Source: Saccharopolyspora hordei (GTDB lineage: Bacteria > Actinomycetota > Actinomycetes > Mycobacteriales > Pseudonocardiaceae). Taken from it: DNA of 64,000 nucleotides. Each line of letters opens with the position of its first letter. Positions within the stretch are counted from its first letter, which is position 1. A program made the position numbers and the translations under genes. Under the pieces are notes generated by a model. The model was not told where the DNA came from. It made no database searches and was given only the letters and a program-made list of their open reading frames with translations. Below, piece after piece: positions 1-8,657 of the stretch. Location of the stretch: positions 3,075,001-3,139,000 of the forward strand of contig NZ_JACCFJ010000001.1 of NCBI RefSeq assembly GCF_013410345.1, read 5' to 3'.

Positions 1-1
1 C

Positions 2-652
2 TTCGGCCTGGTGGGCGGCCCGCTGATGGTCGCCGCGGTGGGACCGCACATCGGTGTCAGCATGTCGAACGCGCTGTCCATGGTGCTGTGCGCGGTGGTG
101 CTGGCGCGGACGTGGCGCGACACCGACTGGCGGTCCGTGCTGATGCTGGCGGTGCCCGCGATCGCGGTCATCCCGCTCGGGGCCCTGGTGGTCGGTGCCG
201 CGCCGCCCGGGCCGCTGCTCGTCCTCGTCGGGTCGATGGTGGTCCTCGCCGTCGGCATCACCGCGCTGGCGGATCGGCACCGGTTGCTGCGGGGGGTGCC
301 GGGTGCGCTCGTCGCCGGTGCGCTGTCCGGGTTCATGAGCGTGACCGCAGGTGTCGGCGGACCGATGGTGTCGGTCTACGCCCTGTCCGAGCGGTGGACG
401 CGACGCGTGCTCATCCCGACGGCGCAGGCGTACCTGCTCGCGGTGAACGTCGTTTCCCTGCTTTCGAAGGGGATTCCGCCGGTGCCGTGGCTCGGCTGGG
501 CGTGCGCCGGAGCGGCGCTCCTGGTCGGTGCGCTCGCGGGCGAGTGGCTGGACAAGCGGATCGCGGCGAGGACCGGGCGGCGGTTGATCATCGTCGTCGC
601 GCTGCTCGGCGGAGCCGCCGCGGTCGTGCGCGGCCTGCTGATGCTGGGGTGA
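2..652 (+). CDS. TSUP-family (TauE/SafE) membrane permease, 5' truncated by the window
   Basis: The reading frame is open to the first base of the window (F-G-L precedes the first GTG at position 11), so the true start lies upstream. The visible 216 residues are almost wholly hydrophobic with about six membrane segments separated by short basic loops. A mid-protein stretch GALSGFMSVTAGVGGPMVSVY matches the second Gly-Pro rich half-repeat of the TauE/SafE (TSUP) family, and the GGPL near the visible start matches the first. Such proteins move organosulfur or small organic anions across the cytoplasmic membrane; the substrate cannot be told from sequence. It converges on the next gene with 5 bases between stops. 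Confidence 0.8.
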   Translation, partial: FGLVGGPLMVAAVGPHIGVSMSNALSMVLCAVVLARTWRDTDWRSVLMLAVPAIAVIPLGALVVGAAPPGPLLVLVGSMVVLAVGITALADRHRLLRGVPGALVAGALSGFMSVTAGVGGPMVSVYALSERWTRRVLIPTAQAYLLAVNVVSLLSKGIPPVPWLGWACAGAALLVGALAGEWLDKRIAARTGRRLIIVVALLGGAAAVVRGLLMLG

Positions 653-657
653 CGGGC

Positions 658-1869
658 TCAGGTGTGCAGGTCGTGCGGTGGGCGGGAGGCGAGGGTGGCG
701 AAGAGGAACTGGAGGAGGCTGAAGAACAGCAGGGCCGTCAGCGCCCAGTCGGCGGTCGCCGAGGCGTCGGTGAGGGCGCCGATCAGGGCCGGGCCGAGGG
801 CGGCGAGCAGGTAGCCGTAGCCCTGCGTCATCGCCGACAGGCGGGTCGTCTCGCCGCTGTCGGTGGTGTGCGCGGGGATCGCGGCCATGGCGGGTGCCAG
901 CGCGGACATGCCCACGCCCAGCAGCCCCGCCCACACGACCGGCGCGGCGCTCGGGGCGATGAGCAGCCCGAACAGGCCGATCCCACCACTGCTGGTGGTC
1001 AGCACCATCCAGGTGCCGATGAGCGCGGCGTTGCGGTAGCAGGAGGCGGTGATGACCGCCGAGGCGACGATGCTGACCACGAGGGTGCCCGCGCTGAGCG
1101 CGGCGGCGTGCACCGGGCCGACGCCCGTGGTCCGCAGCAGGACCGGCTGCCAGGACAGCAGGGACAGCGCCTGCAACGACTGCAGGCCCATGAACATCGT
1201 CAGGTACCAGGCCCGGGCGCTGCGGAGCAGGGAGCCGCGCCGGGGCAGCGCGAGCTGCGGGGCCGCGTTGCTCGTCGTGGTGCGGGAGAGCGGCAACCAC
1301 AGCAGGAGGGCGAGCGCGACGGGCAGGAGCCAGGCGCCCAGCCCGGTGCGCCAGCCGCCGATCGAGATCAGCCACGGCGTGGTCGCGGTCGCGGTGGCCG
1401 ACAGGGTGGTGAGCGCGGCGGCGTGCGAACCGCCGAACTGCTGGCAGACGGCGGGCAGCAGGACCTGCAGCCCACCGATCGCGCAGCAGGCCAGGACGGT
1501 CCCGGCGAGCAGCGACCACTGGCCGTGGGTGATGCGGACCGCCTGCCCGGCGAGCAGCACGCCGAGGAACAGCACGACGCTGGTCAGCGTTCCTTCGCGC
1601 TGGCGGAGGAGCGGGACGAGGAACGTCGTGGCTGCGATGCAGAGGGCGGGCAGCGCGGTGAGCACGGACACCGCTGCGGTGCCCAGCCCCAGCGCGGCGC
1701 GGATCTCGGGCAGCGCCGCACCGACCGCGGTCACCGCCGTCCGGGCGTTGAACGCGGCCACCACGATCGCGGCGATCGCCAGGATCCGCCATCGCAGCGG
1801 CGGTGCCTGGGGCGCCACGCGGCGGATCGGCAGGGTCTGCTCGGTGGCGAGCGCGACGGAGGTGGACAT
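658..1869 (-). CDS. MFS transporter, CynX/NimT-like, 403 aa
   Basis: A 12-segment major facilitator. The start chosen is the ATG at 1869 (MSTSVALATEQ), which has a GGAAAGG ribosome site just upstream; longer in-frame starts up to 2013 lack one and would add a low-complexity Arg/Pro leader. The first segment reads AAFNARTAVTAVGAALPEIR, typical of the CynX/NimT (cyanate/nitroimidazole) MFS group, and the middle loop SRTTTSNAAPQL separates two six-helix halves. It is divergent from the siderophore-interacting protein gene across a 283-base gap with an iron box, so export or import of an iron-related compound is possible, but the box is 225 bases from this start. Substrate unknown. Confidence 0.82.
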   Translation of the reverse strand: MSTSVALATEQTLPIRRVAPQAPPLRWRILAIAAIVVAAFNARTAVTAVGAALPEIRAALGLGTAAVSVLTALPALCIAATTFLVPLLRQREGTLTSVVLFLGVLLAGQAVRITHGQWSLLAGTVLACCAIGGLQVLLPAVCQQFGGSHAAALTTLSATATATTPWLISIGGWRTGLGAWLLPVALALLLWLPLSRTTTSNAAPQLALPRRGSLLRSARAWYLTMFMGLQSLQALSLLSWQPVLLRTTGVGPVHAAALSAGTLVVSIVASAVITASCYRNAALIGTWMVLTTSSGGIGLFGLLIAPSAAPVVWAGLLGVGMSALAPAMAAIPAHTTDSGETTRLSAMTQGYGYLLAALGPALIGALTDASATADWALTALLFFSLLQFLFATLASRPPHDLHT

Positions 1870-2093
1870 GCGCCTTTCCCGTGCCTGGCTGGTGGTTTCG
1901 GCGTCGGCGCGAGATGTTCGCTGCGCCGGGTGCGACGGCGGAGCGGATGAGCCCCGGTTCAAGATCATGATAGGGGTGCGCGCGGGAGCCGGACCTCCGG
2001 CCCGACGATCCACTGTGGAGGAGCTGTGCTACCGGAACCGGCGATCCCGCACGCGCATCCGTTCGGGTCCCGTGCTGGCCACCGGGCGGCCGG

Positions 2094-2112
2094 ACAAGTT
2101 AGCCTTGCCTAA
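2094..2112 (-). promoter_or_regulatory. DtxR/IdeR-type iron box
   Basis: Read on the minus strand the site is TTAGGCAAGGCTAACTTGT. It matches the 19-base DtxR/IdeR/DmdR consensus (TTAGGTTAGGCTAACCTAA) at 14 of 19 positions, including the AGGCTAA core. It lies 40 bases before the start of the siderophore-interacting protein gene, where a metal-bound repressor would block transcription. This is a sequence match, not a tested site. Confidence 0.7.
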
Positions 2113-2152
2113 CGAAGTGGGTTTCCCCGCGCCGGCTAGCCGAGGAGTCCGA

Positions 2153-2950
2153 TTGACGACTTACCTGACCGTGACCAGCGCGGAGCTGGTGACGCCCTGC
2201 CTGCGGCGGGTGTGGTTCCGCAGCGACGACCTGTCGGCGTTCGCGGGCAGCGAGTGCACCGACAGGTACGTCAAGCTGATCTTCCCGAAGGCGGGCGTGA
2301 CCTACCCCGACCCGATCGACGTCCGCGCGCTGCGCGGCGTGATGCCCGCCGAGGACCTGCCGACCGTGCGCACCTTCACGGCGCTGTTCCCGGACGTCGA
2401 GAGCGGCACGATGGCCATCGACTTCGTGCTGCACGGCGACGAGGGCGTGGCGGGGCGCTGGGCGGCGACGGCCGCGCCCGGGGACCAGCTGATGGTCAAC
2501 GGCCCCGGCGGCGCCTACCGGCCCGACCCGACGGCCGACTGGCACCTGCTGGTGGGCGACGAGACGGCGATCCCGGCGATCAGCGCGGCGCTGGCCGACC
2601 TGCAGCCGGACGCCGTGGTCCGCGCGATCCTGCTGGTCGACTCCGAGGCCGACGAGCCGAAGCTCGACGTCCCGGCCCGCGGCGAGGTGACCTTCCTGCA
2701 CCGCCGGGAGATCGGCGCGGACGGTGTGCTCGAAGCGGCGGTCCGAGAACTGGAGTGGCTGCCGGGGCGGGTGCACGCCTTCGTGCACGGTGAGGCGCAC
2801 GAGGTGATGCGCCGCATCCGCCCGCACCTGTTCCGCGAGCGCGGCCTGACCCGCGACCAGGTGTCGATCTCGGGCTACTGGCGCCGAGGCCGCACCGAGG
2901 AGGGCTTCCGCGAGTGGAAGGCCGAACTCGCCCGAGCCGAAGGCCGCTGA
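2153..2950 (+). CDS. Siderophore-interacting protein (FAD/NAD(P)H ferric-siderophore reductase)
   Basis: The start is a TTG at 2153 with GAGGAG six bases upstream (MTTYLTVTSAELVTPCLRRV), giving 265 aa, the normal size of the ViuB/SIP family. The N-terminal half is the FAD-binding fold (DRYVKLIFPKAG, and PGDQLMVNGPGGAY near residue 120). The C-terminal half has the SIP motif VGDETAIPAISAAL and ends with the family signature VSISGYWRRGRTEEGFREWK. The enzyme reduces ferric siderophores in the cytoplasm to release iron. The iron box 40 bases upstream implies repression in iron-replete cells. No siderophore biosynthesis or ABC uptake genes lie beside it. Confidence 0.92.
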   Translation: MTTYLTVTSAELVTPCLRRVWFRSDDLSAFAGSECTDRYVKLIFPKAGVTYPDPIDVRALRGVMPAEDLPTVRTFTALFPDVESGTMAIDFVLHGDEGVAGRWAATAAPGDQLMVNGPGGAYRPDPTADWHLLVGDETAIPAISAALADLQPDAVVRAILLVDSEADEPKLDVPARGEVTFLHRREIGADGVLEAAVRELEWLPGRVHAFVHGEAHEVMRRIRPHLFRERGLTRDQVSISGYWRRGRTEEGFREWKAELARAEGR

Positions 2951-2961
2951 GCAAGCCCCGG

Positions 2962-3567
2962 CTACTCCTCCGCCGACGCGGCGTGCCGGTGGCCGTCGAT
3001 CACCGCGCGGGCTGCTGCGGTGGACTTCTGGACGACTTGGGCGGGGGAGTAGCCGTGCCTGGTGAAGACGCCGTCGAGCCAGAACATGCCGTAGCCGTGG
3101 GCTTGGGTGAACAGCTGCTCCATCAGTTCGAGCGCGTCCTGGGGTGCTGCTGAGACCGCGAGGCAGAGCATCAGGAACTGGTCGGACAGCCTGCGGGTCT
3201 GCTCGTGCAGCTCGGTGTGCTTGGGGCCCTGCAGGCCCTCCGCGTAGATGACGTTCATGCCCGCCCGGCGCTCGATCACGTAACCGGTGTAGGCCCCGGC
3301 GGCAGCGGCGAGCGCGTCCGCGGGGTCGTCGTGGGCCTCGACCGCGCTCTGCACGCGTTCGGCGAGCTGGCACGCGACCGTGGCCGCCGCTGCTGCCAGG
3401 AGGCTCTCCCGCTCCGGGAAGTGCCGGTAGGGAGCGCCCGGGCTCACCTTGGCGCGCCGCGCCACTTCGGCCACCGAGAAGCCGGTCAGCCCGCGTTCGG
3501 CGATCAGGTCGAGCGAGACGCGCACGAGCTCCGCGCGCAGGTCGCCGTGGTGGTACTTGCCGCCCAT
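2962..3567 (-). CDS. TetR-family repressor, 201 aa
   Basis: N-terminal TetR DNA-binding domain: GLTGFSVAEVARRAKVSPGA followed by PYRHFPERESLLAAA at residues about 22-60. The remaining ~140 residues form the ligand-binding part (TetR_C_33/WHG-like: AGAYTGYVIERRAGMNVIYA). The ATG at 3567 (MGGKYHHGDLR) is chosen because MGxKYHHGDLR is the usual start of this subgroup. It is divergent from the alcohol dehydrogenase gene, and the shared 111-base gap holds two near-identical palindromes, so it very likely represses both itself and that enzyme. Inducer unknown; perhaps an aldehyde or alcohol. Confidence 0.88.
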   Translation of the reverse strand: MGGKYHHGDLRAELVRVSLDLIAERGLTGFSVAEVARRAKVSPGAPYRHFPERESLLAAAAATVACQLAERVQSAVEAHDDPADALAAAAGAYTGYVIERRAGMNVIYAEGLQGPKHTELHEQTRRLSDQFLMLCLAVSAAPQDALELMEQLFTQAHGYGMFWLDGVFTRHGYSPAQVVQKSTAAARAVIDGHRHAASAEE

Positions 3568-3595
3568 GTCCTGGATCACATCGCCCGGTCGGAAT

Positions 3596-3640
3596 ATGTA
3601 AGAGCCCTCCCACGTCGTGAATGTAAGAGGTCTCTCACAT
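3596..3640. promoter_or_regulatory. Two tandem TetR operators between divergent genes
   Basis: Site 1 (3596-3615) is ATGTAAGAG-CC-CTCCCACGT and site 2 (3621-3640) is ATGTAAGAG-GT-CTCTCACAT. The left half-site is identical in both. Site 2 has 9-base arms with a single mismatch and a 2-base centre; site 1 is a weaker copy. Their starts are 25 bases apart. They sit between the TetR start (3567) and the dehydrogenase start (3679), as expected for an autoregulated repressor. Confidence 0.7.
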
Positions 3641-3678
3641 GATCGGGACCCGCTGCACGGCTTTTCCACGGAGGATTC

Positions 3679-4728
3679 ATGACCACGACCACGCACGCTA
3701 TCGCCGTTCCGGCTCCGGGGGCACCCCTCGCGCCGACGACGATCGAGCGACGTGATCTGCGGCCGGACGATGTGCTGATCGACATCGCCTACGCCGGCAT
3801 CTGCCACAGCGACATCCACCAGGCCCACGGGGACTGGGGCGAGGGCATCTTCCCGATGGTCCCCGGGCACGAGATCGCGGGGACCGTCGCCGCGGTCGGC
3901 TCGAACGTGACGAAGTTCCAGGTCGGCGACCGGGTCGGGGTCGGCTGCATGGTCGACTCCTGCGGTGAGTGCGAGTACTGCCGGGCGGGCACCGAGCAGT
4001 TCTGCGTCAAGGGCAACGTCCCGACCTACAACGGCGTCGGCTACGACGGCGAGAACACCTACGGCGGCTACAGCCAGCAGGTCGTGGTGAAGGACGCCTT
4101 CGTGTGCCGCATCCCGGAGGGCATCGGCCTCGACGTCGCCGCGCCGCTGCTGTGCGCGGGCATCACCACCTACTCGCCGCTGCGGCAGTGGGGTGCGGGC
4201 CCGGGCAAGAAGGTCGCCGTCGTCGGCCTCGGCGGCCTGGGGCACATGGCGGTCAAGCTCGCCGCCGCGATGGGCGCCGAGGTGACGGTGCTCAGCCAGA
4301 GCCTGAAGAAGCGGGAGGACGGGCTCGGGCTGGGCGCGACCGACTACTACGCGACCAGCGACGAGTCGACCTTCGAGACGCTGGGGGGCCGCTTCGACCT
4401 GATCCTCAACACGGTCTCGGCGAAGCTGCCGATCGACGCCTACCTCGGCATGCTGCGCGTGGGCGGCGCGATGGTCAACGTCGGCGCCCCGGGCGAACCG
4501 CTCAGCTACAACGCGTTCTCGCTGCTGGGCGGCAACAAGGTGCTGGCCGGGTCCATGATCGGCGGCATCCCGGAGACCCAGGAGATGCTGGACTTCTGCG
4601 CCGAGCACGGCATCGGCGCGGAGATCGAGCTCATCTCCGCCGACAAGGTCAACGAGGCCTACGAGCGGGTGCAGAACAGCGACGTCCGCTACCGCTTCGT
4701 GATCGACACCGCCACCATCGGCAGCTGA
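3679..4728 (+). CDS. Zinc-dependent NAD(P) alcohol dehydrogenase, CAD/AdhC type
   Basis: Start ATG at 3679 with GGAGG at 3670-3674; 349 aa, the family's normal size. Catalytic-zinc residues are present ([14 protein letters not shown] and PGHEIAGTV), as is the structural-zinc cysteine lobe ([16 protein letters not shown]). The dinucleotide fold carries [13 protein letters not shown]. The subgroup (cinnamyl alcohol dehydrogenase/YahK/AdhC-like) reduces diverse aldehydes, usually with NADPH, in the cytoplasm. Control by the divergent TetR regulator through the tandem operators suggests induction by an aldehyde or related stress. The physiological substrate is not evident. Confidence 0.92.
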   Translation: MTTTTHAIAVPAPGAPLAPTTIERRDLRPDDVLIDIAYAGICHSDIHQAHGDWGEGIFPMVPGHEIAGTVAAVGSNVTKFQVGDRVGVGCMVDSCGECEYCRAGTEQFCVKGNVPTYNGVGYDGENTYGGYSQQVVVKDAFVCRIPEGIGLDVAAPLLCAGITTYSPLRQWGAGPGKKVAVVGLGGLGHMAVKLAAAMGAEVTVLSQSLKKREDGLGLGATDYYATSDESTFETLGGRFDLILNTVSAKLPIDAYLGMLRVGGAMVNVGAPGEPLSYNAFSLLGGNKVLAGSMIGGIPETQEMLDFCAEHGIGAEIELISADKVNEAYERVQNSDVRYRFVIDTATIGS

Positions 4729-4736
4729 CCCCGGTT

Positions 4737-4768
4737 CCGGCGGCGGTGCACGCGTGCGCCGCCGCCGG
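4737..4768 (+). terminator. GC-rich hairpin after the alcohol dehydrogenase
   Basis: A perfect 10-base stem, CCGGCGGCGG (4737-4746) pairing with CCGCCGCCGG (4759-4768), starts 9 bases after the stop codon. It has no U-tract, like many high-GC actinobacterial terminators. Confidence 0.55.
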
Positions 4769-4825
4769 GGGTGCGGCCGTACCATGCGTCGGCGAGGCAG
4801 TCGACGGCGTGCGCAGGTGGTGTGG

Positions 4826-6763
4826 ATGAGCGGGTCCGGGCCACCGAACGGCGGCGTCTCGGTCGAGACCGTGCTGGCGTTGCTCGACCTCGCCTCCACG
4901 GGCATGCCCGACGAGCACGACGCCGTGGCGGAGCTGCTGTCGGCCGAGCAGCTCGATGCCGCCGCGGCGGCGCAGGTCGGCCAGCGGGTGCGGGAGCTGC
5001 AGGGCGCCGTGGCGCGGCTGCACCGGCGCGGGCAGGAGCTGTCCGCGCTGTTCTCCAGCGCGCGGGAGCTCGCCGCGCTGCACGACGTGGACGAACTCGT
5101 CTCCGGACTGGTCCGGCGCGCCCACGACCTCGCCGGGACCGACGTCACCTACCTGTCGGAGTTCGACGAGCGGACCCGGGAACTGCGGGTCCGCTCCACC
5201 GCCGGTGTCATCGCGCCGGCGTTCCGGCGGTTGCGGGTGCCGCCGCACACCGGGCTGGCCGGCAAGGTCGCCGAGACCCGCGCTCCACAGTGGACGTCGC
5301 ACTACGCGCAGCTGCGGGACGTGCCGCACGCCGAGAGCATCGACAGCGCCGTCCAGGCCGAGGGCCTGGTCTCCATCCTCGGCGTCCCGATGGTCGCCGG
5401 CGGCCACGTGCTGGGCGTGCTGTTCGCCGCCAACCGCAGTGAGCACGCCTTCTCCCCGGAGGAGGTCGCGCTGCTGTCGGCGTTCGCCGACATCGTCGCC
5501 GTGGTGCTGCAGACCGCGCGGCTGCTGTCGCAGGCGCGCGACGCCGCGGACGAGACCCAGCACGCCTACGCCGAGCTGGCCCAGCACGTCGCGGCCATGG
5601 AGCGGGCCGGGCAGGTGCACGAGGAGCTGACCGCGGCCGTGCTGCGCGGCGGCGGCGCCACCGACGTCGCCCGCACGCTCGGCGACGCGCTGGAACGCCC
5701 GGTGCTCATCGTCGACGAGCACCACGCCCTGGTCGCCGCCTCGGACGGCTCTGCGGCGGTGGTCGACTCCGACCCGGTCCGCTCCGCGCTGGCCGAGAGC
5801 CGGCGGTCGGGCCGGTGCACGCTGCTCGACCCGCCGGTGGACGGCTGCAGCGCGGCCGTCGCTGTGCTCGCCGGGGACCTGGTGCTCGGCGGGTTGCTCA
5901 TCGGCGACGGCGCGGTGGAGCTCGGCGCCGTCGAACTGCGGACCATCGAGCGCGCCGCGCAGATCACCGCGCTGCTGACCCTGAAGCAGGACGCCGTGCG
6001 CTACGCGGAGGACCGGGTGCGCGGGGAACTGCTCAACGACGTCCTCAGCCCCGACGTGCGGCGGCACTCCGACCTCGCCGCCCGGTTGCGCGCGCGGCGG
6101 GTGCGACCGGAGGACCTGCGCACCGTCGTGGTCGTCGCGGTCGCCCCGGAACACCGCCGGGCCGCGTTGCGCGCGGCCCACGCCCTGGCCTCGGCGTCCG
6201 GGCTGTCCGGTGAGGTGGAGGGCGTCGTCACGCTGGTCCTGCCGGGGGCCGACCCGCGGGAGGCGGCGGCCCTCGTGCGGGACCGGGTGCGTGCGGGCGC
6301 GGGCACCGACGAGGTCCTCGCCGTGGCCGCGCGCCCCGCCGACACCCTCGGCGAGCTCTCCGCCCGCTTCGCGGCGGTGCGGGACTGCAGCCGCGTCCTG
6401 GCCGCGCTCGGTGTGGGGTCCGCGGCCGCCGACGCCGACGAGTACGCGCCCTACACCTCGATGTTCGCCGGTGATCCGACCGCCGCGCTACCGTTCGTCG
6501 ACCGCGTGCTCGGCCCCGTGCTGCGCTGGGACGCCGACCGCGGCACCGACCTGCTGACCACGCTGCGCCACTTCGTCGACTGCAACGCCAGCCCGGTGCG
6601 CGCGGCCCGGCGCATGGAGGTGCACACCAACACCGTGCTGCAGCGGATCGAGCGGATCACCAGCCTGCTCGGCGAGTCCTGGCGCGAGCCGGAACCGTTC
6701 TTCCGCGTGTCCGTCGCGGTGCGCCTGGAGGGGCTGCGCCGGCGGCTCCGCGCCGAGCCGTAG
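4826..6763 (+). CDS. GAF-domain PucR-family transcription regulator, 645 aa
   Basis: A GAF sensor domain covers residues about 70-240, ending in GVPMVAGGHVLGVLFAANR, and is followed by a coiled segment and a CdaR/GGDEF-like middle region. The C-terminus is the PucR HTH_30 domain: ASPVRAARRMEVHTNTVLQR then IERITSLLG. The ATG at 4826 (MSGSGPPNG) is preferred over an upstream ATG that would add an Arg-rich leader. PucR-type activators govern purine, amino acid or organic-acid catabolism. Downstream in the same direction, after a hairpin, lies the HMG-CoA reductase operon, its most likely target. The effector is unknown. Confidence 0.88.
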   Translation: MSGSGPPNGGVSVETVLALLDLASTGMPDEHDAVAELLSAEQLDAAAAAQVGQRVRELQGAVARLHRRGQELSALFSSARELAALHDVDELVSGLVRRAHDLAGTDVTYLSEFDERTRELRVRSTAGVIAPAFRRLRVPPHTGLAGKVAETRAPQWTSHYAQLRDVPHAESIDSAVQAEGLVSILGVPMVAGGHVLGVLFAANRSEHAFSPEEVALLSAFADIVAVVLQTARLLSQARDAADETQHAYAELAQHVAAMERAGQVHEELTAAVLRGGGATDVARTLGDALERPVLIVDEHHALVAASDGSAAVVDSDPVRSALAESRRSGRCTLLDPPVDGCSAAVAVLAGDLVLGGLLIGDGAVELGAVELRTIERAAQITALLTLKQDAVRYAEDRVRGELLNDVLSPDVRRHSDLAARLRARRVRPEDLRTVVVVAVAPEHRRAALRAAHALASASGLSGEVEGVVTLVLPGADPREAAALVRDRVRAGAGTDEVLAVAARPADTLGELSARFAAVRDCSRVLAALGVGSAAADADEYAPYTSMFAGDPTAALPFVDRVLGPVLRWDADRGTDLLTTLRHFVDCNASPVRAARRMEVHTNTVLQRIERITSLLGESWREPEPFFRVSVAVRLEGLRRRLRAEP

Positions 6764-6808
6764 CGCTGTGTGCCCGGTTCGCGGCCCACGGTGATCGGCA
6801 TGTGCGGT

Positions 6809-6839
6809 CGTCCCACCCACGAGCCGGGCGGGTGGGACG
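6809..6839 (+). terminator. Hairpin between pucR-like gene and HMG-CoA reductase operon
   Basis: CGTCCCACCC (6809-6818) pairs perfectly with GGGTGGGACG (6830-6839) over an 11-base loop. It lies 46 bases after the regulator's stop and 128 bases before the next start, so the HMG-CoA reductase operon probably has its own promoter in the remaining gap. Confidence 0.5.
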
Positions 6840-6966
6840 TCGATCCATGTCCCGCCGACGTCGCGCTGCCTACAGTTCCTCGGCGTACGAGAACGGCGAC
6901 GCGGCCGTGGAGGGCGTGCACCGCGAGGTCGGCCGCCGTTCGCCGAGGCGCAGCACGGGAGGAACG

Positions 6967-8244
6967 GTGTCGACCAGTCGACTCGCAGGCTTCAAGGACC
7001 GCTCGATCAGCCAGCGGCGGTCGTTGGTGGCGGCGCACGCGGGGGTGGACGAGGACCAGCTGGCCGCCTTCGACCCCGGCTCCGGGCTCGGTCTGGAGCA
7101 GGCCGACCGGATGGTCGAGAACGTGGTGGGCGTGCTCGGCGTGCCGCTGGGCGTGGCGACCAACTTCACCGTCAACGGCCGCGACGTGCTGGTGCCCATG
7201 GCCACCGAGGAACCGTCGGTGGTCGCGGCGGCCAGCAACGCCGCCCGGATCGCCCGGGTGCGCGGCGGGTTCACCACCTCGTCCACCGACCCGCTCATGC
7301 AGGCCCAGGTGCAGGTCGTCGACACCGCCGACCCGGAGGCGGCGCGGCTGCGGCTGCTGGAGGCGCGCGACGAGCTGGTCGAGCTGGCCAACCGGCAGGA
7401 CCCGCGGCTGGTCGAGCTCGGCGGTGGCGTCCGGGACCTGGTGGTGCGGCTGGTGGAGGCCCGCACGCAGCGCTACGTCGTCGCGCACCTCGTGGTCGAC
7501 GTGCGGGACGCGATGGGTGCCAACGCGGTGAACACGATGGCCGAGGCGATCGCGGACCGCGTCGGGGAGATCGCCGGCGGCCGTCCGCTGCTGCGGATCC
7601 TCACCAACAAGGCCGACCTGCGGCTGGCCCGGGCGCGCGCCGTCTTCGACGCCGAGGCGGTGGGCGGGCCCGGCGTGGTCGCCGACATCGTCCACGCCGC
7701 CGCGCTGGCGGAGGCCGACCCGTACCGGGCGGCGACGCACAACAAGGGCATCATGAACGGCATCACCGCGGTGGTGCTCGCGACCGGCAACGACACGCGC
7801 GCCGTGGAAGCCGGGGCGCACTCGCACGCGGTCAGCGCGCAGGGGCGCTACACGTCGCTGTCCCGGTTCGAGCGGGACGCCGACGGGAACCTGGTCGGCA
7901 CGCTCGAACTCCCGATGGCGGTGGGCCTGGTCGGGGGTGCCACGAAGGTCCACCCGGTGGCGCAGCGGGCGGTGCAGGTGCTCGGCGTGTCGACCGCCGC
8001 CGAGCTGGCGGAGACCATCACCGCGGTCGGCCTGGCGCAGAACTTCGCGGCGCTCCGGGCGCTGGCCACCGAGGGCATCCAGCGCGGGCACATGGCGCTG
8101 CACGCCCGCAACGTCGCGGTCGCCGCCGGTGCGACGGAGGAGGAGCTGTCCGCGGTCGTGGCGCGGTTGGTCGCCGACCGGGCGGTCCGCGTCGACCACG
8201 CCGAGAAGGTGCTCGGCGAACTGCGTGCGGAGGCCGGGCGGTGA
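6967..8244 (+). CDS. mvaA: Class II (degradative-type) hydroxymethylglutaryl-CoA reductase
   Basis: GTG start at 6967 with GGGAGGAAC upstream; 425 aa, the size of the Pseudomonas mevalonii enzyme. Signatures: ENVVGVLGVPLGVATNF, the catalytic-Glu segment ATEEPSVVAAAS, DAMGANAVNTMAE, the catalytic-Lys segment TNKADLRLARA, and the C-terminal His segment GHMALHARNVA. There is no membrane anchor. Class II enzymes interconvert mevalonate + CoA and HMG-CoA; in bacteria lacking other mevalonate-pathway genes they usually run towards oxidation. No mevalonate kinase or HMG-CoA synthase is nearby. The stop overlaps the start of the next gene (GTGA), so it is in one operon with a membrane protein and a permease. 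NAD versus NADP preference cannot be judged. Confidence 0.93.
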   Translation: MSTSRLAGFKDRSISQRRSLVAAHAGVDEDQLAAFDPGSGLGLEQADRMVENVVGVLGVPLGVATNFTVNGRDVLVPMATEEPSVVAAASNAARIARVRGGFTTSSTDPLMQAQVQVVDTADPEAARLRLLEARDELVELANRQDPRLVELGGGVRDLVVRLVEARTQRYVVAHLVVDVRDAMGANAVNTMAEAIADRVGEIAGGRPLLRILTNKADLRLARARAVFDAEAVGGPGVVADIVHAAALAEADPYRAATHNKGIMNGITAVVLATGNDTRAVEAGAHSHAVSAQGRYTSLSRFERDADGNLVGTLELPMAVGLVGGATKVHPVAQRAVQVLGVSTAAELAETITAVGLAQNFAALRALATEGIQRGHMALHARNVAVAAGATEEELSAVVARLVADRAVRVDHAEKVLGELRAEAGR

Positions 8245-8657
8245 CCGGCGACCAGCAGGAGGAGCGGCCGTACGTGCAGGTGTGGGGCGACGCGGTCCAC
8301 CCCCGGCACCTGTGGCCCGCGGTGCTCATCGGTGTCGTCCTGGGGTTGGGCGGACTGCTCGTGGGTGAGTGGGTGTTCGCCGGGGCGAGCCCGGAACTGC
8401 GCGAGGGCTACGCCCTGCTCACCGGGCTCGCCGGGTGCCTGGTGGCGGCCGTGGTCAGCGCGAAGCTGTTCCCGCCCAAGCGGGTCGTGCGCGAGCAGGC
8501 GCTGTCCCCCGAGGAGCACCGGGCCGCCATCGCCGAGATCACCGCGGCGGACGGCGTCGGTGGTGCGCTGTCGCCGCACGCGGCCCGGGAACTGCGCTCG
8601 GTCGGGCTGCACGACGCGTTCGAGCGGGCGCAGCAGGACCGGGAGGTCAGGCCGTGA
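8241..8657 (+). CDS. Small two-helix membrane protein in the HMG-CoA reductase operon
   Basis: 138 aa. The GTG start overlaps the stop of the HMG-CoA reductase gene, and its own stop overlaps the next start, so all three genes are translationally coupled. Two membrane segments are clear (LWPAVLIGVVLGLGGLLVGE and the stretch around LLTGLAGCLVAAVVSAKLF, residues about 23-80), followed by a charged cytoplasmic tail with SPEEHRAAIAEITAADG. It is not recognised as a standard family. By position, between an enzyme and a TctA-like permease, it may replace the small TctB-type subunit, but TctB normally has four membrane segments. Function is inferred from context only. Confidence 0.7.
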   Translation: MTGDQQEERPYVQVWGDAVHPRHLWPAVLIGVVLGLGGLLVGEWVFAGASPELREGYALLTGLAGCLVAAVVSAKLFPPKRVVREQALSPEEHRAAIAEITAADGVGGALSPHAARELRSVGLHDAFERAQQDREVRP

